NCBI GenBank assembly: GCA_036787895.1
Contig: DAIQOK010000012.1
Span: forward strand, 32,855-96,854
Direction of reading: 5' to 3'
Origin: UBA7662 sp036787895
GTDB lineage: Bacteria > Bacteroidota > Bacteroidia > UBA7662
Length of the DNA stretch: 64,000 nt
Both the position numbers and the translations under genes were made by a program. Below are positions 25,651 through 33,519 of this stretch, piece by piece. The notes under the pieces are model-generated. The model made no database searches. It was not told the DNA's origin and was given only the letters and a program-made list of their open reading frames with translations. Position 1 is the first letter of the stretch; each line of letters starts with the position of its first letter.

Positions 25651-25660
25651 TGTGGCTAAC
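25651..25660 (-). other. Cassette-boundary-like core 5' of the GNAT gene
   Basis: On the minus strand GTTAGCCACA lies 6 bp before the GNAT ATG. It is the exact complement of TGTGGCTAAC at the 3' end of the same gene (24822-24831). In integron cassettes the TTRRRY start and the RYYYAA end of one cassette pair in this way. Confidence 0.45.
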
Positions 25661-25969
25661 TCGTTTATATCAGCTAAAACTCACGCATACACCCCAACTA
25701 TATAAGCGAAAAAAATAGCCCTTACACTGCAAGCTAAACAATATACACGCTACTTGCAAACATATTGGGAAACAGAGCGTTTGGCGTATAAAGGTGTGCG
25801 CCTTGGGGTTTGGTTCGAGACCCTCACCATGACGGGGGCTTGTGAATGCGCTACTAAATTTAGCAAAACTAAGAGCTGCGCAAAGTTCGAGACTCCTGGC
25901 AAAGTGCCAGGACAAGGAGCAGCATTTGAAGCCGCGACCGGTAATCTAGTTTAAAGCTGAGCCTACCGC
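25661..25969. other. Gene-poor region with hairpins
   Basis: About 310 bp between the GNAT gene and the T9SS cargo gene. It holds several hairpins, including CCTGGCA-AAG-TGCCAGG at about 25895-25912 and GGGTTT-GGTTCG-AGACCC at about 25807-25825. The latter looks a little like a tRNA T-arm, but no tRNA can be folded around it. Short frames on both strands lack family sequence. I see no gene here. Confidence 0.4.
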
Positions 25970-28915
25970 CTAATAGGCTACATGTAATTGCAGCTTTTTC
26001 TCAATGATCTGGTTGCCGCAAAAGTTGGCTTTGAGGATAACTACGTAATCGCCACCTTCTACCAAACTGCCGCTGTTTTGGTTAATGCCATTCCAGCCCA
26101 ACAGCGCATTGTTAGTCCGGAATACGACTTGTCCCCAACGGTTGAAAATGGTCATCTCATAATCGGGCTGAGCTTGCTGCAAGGGTTGGAGTTTGTCGTT
26201 CAGGCCATCGCCATTGGGTGTGATTACATTGGGCACCTGGCCAAAACATTCACTTACGGTAATCCGCATTGAATCGCTGGCTTCGCAACCATACATATCG
26301 GTGAGATGCAGGGTGTATTGGCCGGTAGAAGTTGCGGCAAACTCCGAATTGGTGGAAGTGCCATCGGGTCCAGTCCAGGCAAATACATTGCCGGGTACAT
26401 TGGCCTGAAGTATGAGCTCATCATTTTCGCAAATACAGGTATCGGCAGGTAGCTGAAGGTCGGGCTGGTCCCTGACCTCAATAAAACGGGTGAGGGTGTC
26501 TTCCTGGTTACAGGCGGTATTCGAAGTGATGGTCAACCGAATACTATAGGTGCCGGGCTCGGTGAAATTAAACAAGGGGTTGGCCTGGGTAGAGCTTTGG
26601 CCATCGCTGGTGAGCCAGGCGTAGGTCACTGCAGGATCTATCCGACTGATGTTTTGGATTTGCAGATTCACCGGACGGCACCAGGTGGGGGGCTCTACCC
26701 AACCAAAATTGGCGCGTATGCCAGTTTCCAATTCAAAAGCCAATTTCAAAGCTGCATTGTTACATCTGATGCCACCTCGGGTGGGCGACCAACTCCCGGG
26801 CGTGGTGGGCAAATCGTCGTTGGTGCAGCCTGCACAAATGGCCTGATAAACTACGCCACGCCGGTCAAAACGGCTGGTACCACCATCCACATGTTCCTGA
26901 CTGCCCGGACCTCCGAAATAGGTCGCGAAACTCATGGTGAGCATATTGCGGGAAAAGGCAGCCATATAGAAGTCAAAGCCGTCGGAGTTGGTTTGCAGGG
27001 CGTTGTTGCTAAGCGTAAGATTGGTTGGTCCGGCGGTTATGGGGTTTTCAATGCGGCCGGTCCAGCCCGATACATAAATGTTATCGCATATATCTACCAA
27101 AAATGCCGAAGGGGATAGGTCAGGAATCAGGCGTTTGGCGCCATACCTGCCTAACCAATGCAGGCTATCGAGCGTAGGTGAAAAACGGGCTACATATTGG
27201 CCACTGAAACGGTCGTTGTAGTTGGTACCTCGGGTCACAATATTGCTGTCGGTTTGCCCATTCACGTAGATATTGCCGAGTTGGTCTACATCGGTGAAAA
27301 ACAATTGGTCGTAACCCTGCGAACCGAGGTAGGACAAATGCTGTAATCCGCCTGTCGTGGCATTCAAAACGGCGACTACGCCATCGGCGCCTCCAGCCAA
27401 ACTATCCTGGTGGACAGCTGTGGTAGCCGGCAAATTGGGACTGAGGGTGCCGCCAACCACAACCAGTCGATTGGCCTGAATACGGGCACCATACAAGGCA
27501 TCGATGCTGTCGCCGCCAAAATAGCTGAGCCAGCGCAGACTGGTCAGGCTCTCTGAAAAACGAGCAATAAGGCCGTCGCTGCCCCCGCCCCCATAGTTGG
27601 GCTGCATGCTGCCGGCTGTTGTGGGCAGGTTGTTATTGTCGGTGAGACTAACAATAATGACATCGTTATTGTCGGCTATCTGCAAATCTCCCCGATACTC
27701 ATCGGCGTATTGGTAGCGTAACGGCGCCCGGTTGTTGATGCCATCGTTATTGGTGCCACCCAAATAGGTGCTGCTCAACAACTGACTGCCATCGGGGCTC
27801 AATCGGCTGATGACGATATCGTAGCCACCGTTGTAGCTGTTGTCGAAGGCATCTGCTTTGACCGGATAATTGTCGCTGCGGGTGCTGCCGAGTAAAACGA
27901 GGTCGTTGTAGCTGTTCACATTCAGGCTGTGGGGCTGCTCATCGCGGCGGCCACCCAGGTAACTGGCATACAACAAATTGCTGCCGTCGGCATTAAACTT
28001 CAAGATGCCGATATCAATGCGTAGCCCTTCTCCGGGATCAACCGTATTGCCGATAAAATCTTCCTGAAAAGCGCCCAGGGTGGTTGGAAAACCAACATCA
28101 AATACCGTCCCTGCCGTATAGAAGTTGCCACTGTTGTCGGGTGTGGCGGTAAATCCGAAATTGTTGGCTGTAGAGCCGCTGTAGGTCGAAAAAACGAGCA
28201 CCGGATCGATGACCAGCAGCTGGCTGTCGTCGTAACCATCCGGAAATTCAAAACGCAGCACATTGTTCACGAGGGCAAAGCGGCAGTTAACGGGAGTTCG
28301 TCCGGCCAGGCCATCGGTATAGGCAACCGGAGCCAGTTCTATCAGTTCCCCCAGGGAAGTTGCCATATGCAATCGCCCGTTTTTGAGGGTCATTTTTTGC
28401 GCACCACTGTACCTTACCCGAATTTGTTTGGGGTCGGCACCTGCTTTAACCACAAAATCAAACTTCAGATTTCCTTCTTCCTGCGCCCACACCAAATCGA
28501 TGCCAGGATAAATATCGGTCTGGCTAACCCGGCTGTAATTGGATACATTGCTGCGCCACTGAGGAGGTTCGCCCAGATAATAATGGTTTTTAACTGTGCT
28601 GGCATCGGAAGCCAGCGGTTTAACCGGACGACTGCCCGGGAAATCAAGCTTGATTGCGAATAAATCCAGGGGTTTTTCGGTGGCATGAAAAAGCCGGTCG
28701 TGGACCACATCGGGTTGATACAAAACAAAATGAGCCCCGTTTTCACTCAAAAAGGCTTTTAAGCCACCAAAATTAGCTTCAAAAGCATGTTCACCCGGCC
28801 ATTGACCTTGATTGGGGATAAAGGGGTAAAGCAGCTGTACTGCTGGTTTCTCACTTGACCAAACGCTTGTTGACAGGCTCAGCAGGAGCAGCAGCAGGCG
28901 AAAAAATTTATTCAT
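25970..28915 (-). CDS. Large secreted SBBP/PKD-type protein with T9SS type-B sorting domain
   Basis: 981-residue secreted protein. The ATG at 28915 opens a signal peptide (MNKFFRLLLLLLSLSTSVWS). It is followed by a DUF7948-like N-terminal domain (FIPNQGQWPGEHAFEANFGG), a series of beta-propeller SBBP repeats (LLYASYLGGRRDEQPHSL; LLSSTYLGGTNNDGIN; HLSYLGSQGYDQLFFTDVD) and a PKD-like domain (about 760-830). The C-terminal gliding-motility/CHU_C domain (VPNVITPNGDGLND ... MTIFNRWGQVVFRT) is the type-B T9SS signal, so export by T9SS to the surface is expected. The role is probably adhesive or structural; no enzyme motif was seen. Confidence 0.88.
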   Translation of the reverse strand: MNKFFRLLLLLLSLSTSVWSSEKPAVQLLYPFIPNQGQWPGEHAFEANFGGLKAFLSENGAHFVLYQPDVVHDRLFHATEKPLDLFAIKLDFPGSRPVKPLASDASTVKNHYYLGEPPQWRSNVSNYSRVSQTDIYPGIDLVWAQEEGNLKFDFVVKAGADPKQIRVRYSGAQKMTLKNGRLHMATSLGELIELAPVAYTDGLAGRTPVNCRFALVNNVLRFEFPDGYDDSQLLVIDPVLVFSTYSGSTANNFGFTATPDNSGNFYTAGTVFDVGFPTTLGAFQEDFIGNTVDPGEGLRIDIGILKFNADGSNLLYASYLGGRRDEQPHSLNVNSYNDLVLLGSTRSDNYPVKADAFDNSYNGGYDIVISRLSPDGSQLLSSTYLGGTNNDGINNRAPLRYQYADEYRGDLQIADNNDVIIVSLTDNNNLPTTAGSMQPNYGGGGSDGLIARFSESLTSLRWLSYFGGDSIDALYGARIQANRLVVVGGTLSPNLPATTAVHQDSLAGGADGVVAVLNATTGGLQHLSYLGSQGYDQLFFTDVDQLGNIYVNGQTDSNIVTRGTNYNDRFSGQYVARFSPTLDSLHWLGRYGAKRLIPDLSPSAFLVDICDNIYVSGWTGRIENPITAGPTNLTLSNNALQTNSDGFDFYMAAFSRNMLTMSFATYFGGPGSQEHVDGGTSRFDRRGVVYQAICAGCTNDDLPTTPGSWSPTRGGIRCNNAALKLAFELETGIRANFGWVEPPTWCRPVNLQIQNISRIDPAVTYAWLTSDGQSSTQANPLFNFTEPGTYSIRLTITSNTACNQEDTLTRFIEVRDQPDLQLPADTCICENDELILQANVPGNVFAWTGPDGTSTNSEFAATSTGQYTLHLTDMYGCEASDSMRITVSECFGQVPNVITPNGDGLNDKLQPLQQAQPDYEMTIFNRWGQVVFRTNNALLGWNGINQNSGSLVEGGDYVVILKANFCGNQIIEKKLQLHVAY

Positions 28916-29009
28916 GATGGCAATTTCCAAAAAAAATAACAGCATGCAGCCACTTTACACTAAGATTAAACGTCTTTAATGCTGTTAAATAAGGTCAATT
29001 TTTAACATA

Positions 29010-29043
29010 TTGTAGCCGCCGACCACGACGTACACTAATTTTG
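29010..29043 (+). promoter_or_regulatory. Candidate promoter of the TolC-HlyD-gpsA operon
   Basis: TTG at 29010-29012 and TAATTTTG at 29036-29043 (consensus TAnnTTTG) are 23 bp apart, at the long end for a Bacteroidota -33/-7 pair. The -7 element lies 26 bp before the ATG of the TolC-family gene. Confidence 0.45.
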
Positions 29044-29069
29044 ATAGATACGGTAACCCAACCCCAACT

Positions 29070-30497
29070 ATGCGTAAAGCCCTATTTGCTGCATTTTTCC
29101 TGTTTTCTTCAGCACTTTTAGCACAGGAAACCACCGAAGCCTGGACCCTGGCACGGTGTATTGAGCATGCCCAAAAATACAATATCACCATCAAACAAAC
29201 GGAGCTTCAGTTACAAAACAGTAGAGCAGATTTTGATCAGGCCCGGGCCAATCGACTACCGACGCTAAATGCCAATGCCAGTCTGGCCTTAAATACCGGT
29301 CGGGTAATCGACCCTTTCACCAATACCTTCGACGAAAAGACCATTGAGTCTAACCAGCTGGGTTTACAGGCAGCATTGCCCCTATGGACCGGTCTGCAGA
29401 TTACCAACAACGTCAAAGCCCAGCGGTATGGTTTTTTGGCCAATATGAAGGACCTGGAGGTCACCCGCAACAACATTGGCCTGTCGGTGGCCAATTTTTA
29501 TCTCCAGGTGTTGTTGGCTCAGGAATTACTCGAAATTGCCGAAACCCAGCTTGAAACCACCCGTGAACAGCTCGACCGAACCGAAAAACTGGTAAATGCG
29601 GGCGCCTTGAGCCTCGACAATTTATTAAATCTGAAAGCTCAATTGGGCAATGAAGAATTGAATCTCATCAATGCCCGCAACAATGTGGTAAATGCCCAGG
29701 TGAACCTCGCCTTGTTATTACAGTTGCCCGATCCCGAAAACTTTCGGGTAGTCAAACCCAGCCGGCTCGACATAGGCGTTGTATTACAGGCCGAAATCGA
29801 CGGGGTATATAAATCGGCTCTCGACAACCAGCCCCAAATTCAGGCAGCTGAACTGCGCACCCGGCAGGCCCAATACAGCCTGGCTGCCGCTAAAGGTGCC
29901 CGTAGCCCCAGATTATCGGCCTTTGCCAATTTGAGTACACTTTATTCGGATTCCCGTTTGCGATTGGCAGGCACACCTACTTTCATAGGTGAAATACCCA
30001 TTGGCTATATCCAGGGAAACCCCACTCAGGTCGTAGTTCAGCCTGATTTTGATATTCCTACAGAAATTGTCCCGCGGGGAACTCAGTTCAGCGATAACCT
30101 CGGTTATGGCTTTGGGTTAACGCTCACCATCCCCATTTTAAACAACTGGCAGGTAAACAGCCAGATACAGCGCGCACGCAATGCTCATAGTTTGAGTTTG
30201 TTGCAGCTCGAAGGAACACGCAACCAATTGTTTACAGATGTAGCCACATCGGTTACCAATTATCGCGCTGCCGCCACCCGGGTGCAAGCCAACGAAAGGA
30301 ATGTATTGGCCCAGGAGGAAAGCTACAAATTCAGTGAATTACGTTTTAATGAGGGGATGATGAATGCTGTAGATTATCTTAACGCCAAAAACCGGGCACA
30401 AATCGCCGCTTCTAATTTGCTTCAATCACGATATGAGTTGCTTTTTAGGGCAAAAATTTTGGATTTTTACCTCGGCAAACCAATAGTGCTCAACTGA
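29070..30497 (+). CDS. TolC-family outer membrane efflux protein
   Basis: 475-residue outer-membrane channel. A signal peptide (MRKALFAAFFLFSSALLAQ) precedes two OEP repeats, each a long coiled-coil helical hairpin (NSRADFDQARANRLPTLNAN; LRTRQAQYSLAAAKGARSPR) joined by beta-barrel strands (GYGFGLTLTIPILNNWQ). The length and repeat plan are those of TolC. The periplasmic adaptor gene starts 1 bp after its stop, so the two form one transcription unit. No inner-membrane pump gene is adjacent. Confidence 0.93.
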   Translation: MRKALFAAFFLFSSALLAQETTEAWTLARCIEHAQKYNITIKQTELQLQNSRADFDQARANRLPTLNANASLALNTGRVIDPFTNTFDEKTIESNQLGLQAALPLWTGLQITNNVKAQRYGFLANMKDLEVTRNNIGLSVANFYLQVLLAQELLEIAETQLETTREQLDRTEKLVNAGALSLDNLLNLKAQLGNEELNLINARNNVVNAQVNLALLLQLPDPENFRVVKPSRLDIGVVLQAEIDGVYKSALDNQPQIQAAELRTRQAQYSLAAAKGARSPRLSAFANLSTLYSDSRLRLAGTPTFIGEIPIGYIQGNPTQVVVQPDFDIPTEIVPRGTQFSDNLGYGFGLTLTIPILNNWQVNSQIQRARNAHSLSLLQLEGTRNQLFTDVATSVTNYRAAATRVQANERNVLAQEESYKFSELRFNEGMMNAVDYLNAKNRAQIAASNLLQSRYELLFRAKILDFYLGKPIVLN

Positions 30498-30498
30498 T

Positions 30499-31872
30499 AT
30501 GGCCAAACTAAAAAAACTCAAACCACTCCATTATCTCTTAATAGGAGTGGTTTTCTTATTTGTATTCGCTCTTATCGGCAAAAAGGCCGGTTGGATAGGC
30601 AAAGGCGAATTCACAAAAGTGGTGGTGGAAAAAGCTGAAAAACGGTCGATCATCGAAACTGTGCTGGCCAATGGGAAAATTCAACCCGAAACTGAGGTCA
30701 AATTATCGTCGGAGATTTCCGGTGAAATTGTGGGTCTTTACGTCAAAGAGGGCGATTCGGTGAAACAGGGTCAGTTGTTGGCGCGGGTGAATCCGGAATT
30801 GGTGCTGGCAGCCATCGATCGGGGTGAAGCAGCCATCAACAATGCCAAAGCGCAGCTGGGTACGGCAAAGGCCCGTTACAACCAACTCAAAGCAACTTTT
30901 GATAACAACATCAAACCGAGTTTCGACCGGAATGCCAAATTGTTCAAGGACAAAGTAATCAGTCAGGCCGAATATGATATGGCAAAGGCCACCTATGAAG
31001 CCGGTTTACAGGACCTGGAGGCGATGAAACAGAGTATACTGGCTGCCGAGTATACGGTAAAAAGTGCCGAAGCCAGCCAGAAAGAAGCCCGGGAACAATT
31101 AAGTCGCACCAATATTTTTGCACCTATCCATGGTATAGTTACCAAATTGTCGGTCGAAGTAGGTGAACGTGTGGTGGGGACCATACAAATGGCAGGGACG
31201 GAAATGATACGTATAGCCGATCTCAACCGCATGGAGGCTCAGGTAGATGTGAGTGAAAGCGATGTGGTTCGGGTAAGCCTCGGCGACAGCGTTTATATAG
31301 AGGTAGATGCCTATCCCGGCAAAAGGTTCAAGGGCATTGTCCGTGAAATAGCCAATTCGAGCAACAGCAGCTTGCAGGGTTTGGCCGATCAGGTGACCAA
31401 CTTTGCTGTAAAAATCAGTTTGCTCAATGAAAGTTATGCCGATCTGAGTGCCAGAAAGCGCTATCCTTTCCGGCCGGGCATGTCGACTTCTGTTGAAATC
31501 CTGACCAATCGTGCCGATAATGTACTTAGCGTGCCCATCGCAGCAGTAACCGTAAGGGCTGTGGATGCTGATGGCAAAATCATCAATGAGCGCGAAAAAG
31601 ACGAAGAAACGTCAAGCGCTGAGCTTAGTGCCAGCGATAAAGCCAAAAAAGAAGGGGGTAAACTTCAGGAACTGGTGTTTTTGTATGAAAACGGCAAGGT
31701 AAAAGCCGCCAATGTAAAAACCGGCATACAGGACGACCGCTTCATTGAAATCACCGAAGGACTCAGCGATTCTGCTCAGGTAATAACAGCTCCCTTTTCG
31801 GCCATCAGTAAAAAGCTGAAAGATGAAATGAAGGTAGAGAAAGTAGCCAAAGACAAATTATTCGACAAATAA
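30499..31872 (+). CDS. HlyD-family periplasmic adaptor subunit
   Basis: 457-residue membrane-fusion protein. One N-terminal transmembrane anchor (residues about 10-28) leads to the lipoyl half-motif (VKLSSEISGEIVGLYVKEGD), a long alpha-helical hairpin (about 95-210), the second lipoyl half (RTNIFAPIHGIVTKLSVEVG) and beta-barrel and membrane-proximal domains, as in MacA-like adaptors. An acidic, low-complexity stretch (about 355-395; NEREKDEETSSAELSASDK) interrupts the last domain. It would link the upstream TolC protein to an inner-membrane pump that is not encoded nearby. Its stop overlaps the gpsA ATG (TAATG). Confidence 0.92.
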   Translation: MAKLKKLKPLHYLLIGVVFLFVFALIGKKAGWIGKGEFTKVVVEKAEKRSIIETVLANGKIQPETEVKLSSEISGEIVGLYVKEGDSVKQGQLLARVNPELVLAAIDRGEAAINNAKAQLGTAKARYNQLKATFDNNIKPSFDRNAKLFKDKVISQAEYDMAKATYEAGLQDLEAMKQSILAAEYTVKSAEASQKEAREQLSRTNIFAPIHGIVTKLSVEVGERVVGTIQMAGTEMIRIADLNRMEAQVDVSESDVVRVSLGDSVYIEVDAYPGKRFKGIVREIANSSNSSLQGLADQVTNFAVKISLLNESYADLSARKRYPFRPGMSTSVEILTNRADNVLSVPIAAVTVRAVDADGKIINEREKDEETSSAELSASDKAKKEGGKLQELVFLYENGKVKAANVKTGIQDDRFIEITEGLSDSAQVITAPFSAISKKLKDEMKVEKVAKDKLFDK

Positions 31873-32879
31873 TGGCGGTTACCGGAAAAATCAAGGTTGC
31901 CGTCATCGGAGGTGGTAGTTGGGCAACGGCGATAGTGAAGATGTTATCGGACAGCAAAAACGCCGATGTGAGTTGGTGGATGCGCGATTTGGAATCGGTG
32001 AACTTCATCAATAAATTCCATCATAATCCACGCTACATACCCTCTGCCCAACTGCGGATTAAAAAAGGAGCGGTGAGTACCGACCTGAAAAAGGTAATCC
32101 ATGGTGCCCATTTTGTGGTCATGGCAGTGCCCGCAGCTTTTTTAAAAGAAGCCTTGAGCAAACTGAGTCCGGGCGATTTAGACGGCAAAGTGGTAGTTAG
32201 CGCCATCAAAGGCATGATACCCGATGAAAACCTGCTTATTGCCAATTTTTTCTTCAAATATTTCAATACCCCGGAGACCAATTTTCTGGTCATCAGTGGT
32301 CCCTGCCATGCCGAAGAAGTGGCGCAGGAAAAACTCAGTTATCTCACCATCGCCGGACAAGACAGCCCAACGGCGCAGACTTTTGCGCAGTTGTTGCGCA
32401 GTCGTTATATGAATGCCAATGTAAGTGAAGACATTTACGGCACCGAATATGCGGCCGTGATGAAAAATATCTATGCCATTGCCGGCGGCATTGCCCATGG
32501 TCTGGGGTATGGCGACAACTTCATTGCCGTGCTCATCTCCAACGCCATCATCGAGCTCAAAAGATTTCTGGCAGAGGTTTATCCCATCCGCCGCGATATC
32601 AAAGAGAGCGCTTATCTCGGCGATTTGCTGGTCACAGCCTACTCTCAGCACAGTCGCAACCGGAGTTTTGGAAACATGATTGGCAAAGGTTACAGTGTAC
32701 GTTCGGCCCAGTTTGAAATGGCCATGGTAGCCGAAGGTTATTATGCCATTCGTTCGGTACATCAACTGAACAAACGTTATAAAGTTGATCTCCCGATCGC
32801 TGAAACCGTTTACCGCATACTCTACGAAGCCGCACCGGCTAAAGCTGAATTTGCCAAACTAACCGATCAGCTGCGTTAA
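31872..32879 (+). CDS. gpsA: NAD(P)H-dependent glycerol-3-phosphate dehydrogenase
   Basis: Makes sn-glycerol 3-phosphate from dihydroxyacetone phosphate for phospholipid synthesis. 335 residues. The dinucleotide loop VIGGGSWATAIVKML is at residues 11-25, the substrate region FLVISGPCHAEEVA in the middle, and the catalytic-Lys helix EYAAVMKNIYAIAGGIAHGL follows. The first base of its ATG is the last base of the HlyD stop, so it is coupled to the efflux genes, an unusual partner for a lipid gene. Confidence 0.92.
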   Translation: MAVTGKIKVAVIGGGSWATAIVKMLSDSKNADVSWWMRDLESVNFINKFHHNPRYIPSAQLRIKKGAVSTDLKKVIHGAHFVVMAVPAAFLKEALSKLSPGDLDGKVVVSAIKGMIPDENLLIANFFFKYFNTPETNFLVISGPCHAEEVAQEKLSYLTIAGQDSPTAQTFAQLLRSRYMNANVSEDIYGTEYAAVMKNIYAIAGGIAHGLGYGDNFIAVLISNAIIELKRFLAEVYPIRRDIKESAYLGDLLVTAYSQHSRNRSFGNMIGKGYSVRSAQFEMAMVAEGYYAIRSVHQLNKRYKVDLPIAETVYRILYEAAPAKAEFAKLTDQLR

Positions 32880-32915
32880 TATAATCCTTAAAATTTGGCA
32901 TCAACCCTACACCCT

Positions 32916-33437
32916 ATGTTGCCCTTTTTACATCCACCCAGGCTGCAAGACGATACACTGGCGTTAATTCCTTTGGTTGAAGCCGATTTTGAGCAGTTGT
33001 ATGCCCTCGCTTCCGATCCTTTGGTTTGGGAGCAACATCCCAACCCTAACCGCTACCGGAAAGAGGAGTTCAGCAAGTTTTTTGAGGGAGCCTTGGACTC
33101 GTGTGCTGCCTATAAAATCGTGCTCAAGACTACCGGTCAGGTCATTGGCAGTTCGCGCTTTTACGACCACCTGCCGGATATTTCCTGTGTGAATATTGGG
33201 TATACCTTTTATGGTCGGGCCTATTGGGGAAAGGGTTACAACCCTAAAGCAAAAGCCCTGATGCTCGACTATGCTTTCCAATTTGTGGATACGGTTGAAT
33301 TTCATGTAGGTGCCGTAAATAGGCGTTCCCAAATTGCCATGGAAAGGTTGGGCGCTGTAAAGGTGGCTGAAAAACCGATAACTTATCATGGCGAGTCGGA
33401 AGCTTTGAATTTTATCTACCAGTTGAAGAAACCTTAG
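32916..33437 (+). CDS. GNAT-family N-acetyltransferase (RimJ/RimL-like)
   Basis: 173-residue acetyltransferase. LIPLVEADFEQLYALASDP opens the GNAT3/RimJ-like fold, IGSSRFYDH is the central strand, and YWGKGYNPKAKALMLDYAF carries the acetyl-CoA-binding loop. NRRSQIAMERLGAVK is the conserved late helix. I start at the ATG at 32916 (MLPFLHPPRL); a TTG at 32895 is weaker. It lies 36 bp after gpsA on the same strand. Substrate not predictable. Confidence 0.88.
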   Translation: MLPFLHPPRLQDDTLALIPLVEADFEQLYALASDPLVWEQHPNPNRYRKEEFSKFFEGALDSCAAYKIVLKTTGQVIGSSRFYDHLPDISCVNIGYTFYGRAYWGKGYNPKAKALMLDYAFQFVDTVEFHVGAVNRRSQIAMERLGAVKVAEKPITYHGESEALNFIYQLKKP

Positions 33438-33519
33438 TTTGGTGGGCAGCTGAGCCTATTTTCTTTTGGCCAAATCGTTGGGTTTTTCGTTAAGTTAGTG
33501 TCGACCAAATTTCTGACTT

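Noticed and set aside
25800..25835. T-arm-like sequence GGTTCGAGACC suggesting a tRNA or tmRNA
   Set aside because: No acceptor stem, D-arm or anticodon arm can be placed at the right distance, and no tmRNA-like ends flank it.
25754..25954. Plus-strand frame of 66 codons and a minus-strand frame of 81 codons in the same place
   Set aside because: No family sequence, cysteine-rich and low-complexity composition, no conserved start context, and internal hairpins; more likely a structured spacer.
20000..26000. Integron integrase or transposase gene in the accessory region
   Set aside because: No tyrosine-recombinase or transposase motifs were found in any frame, so only cassette-like features are claimed.
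32178..32765. 195-codon minus-strand frame opposite gpsA
   Set aside because: Lies entirely within gpsA on the opposite strand; gpsA has full family motifs, so this is a shadow frame.
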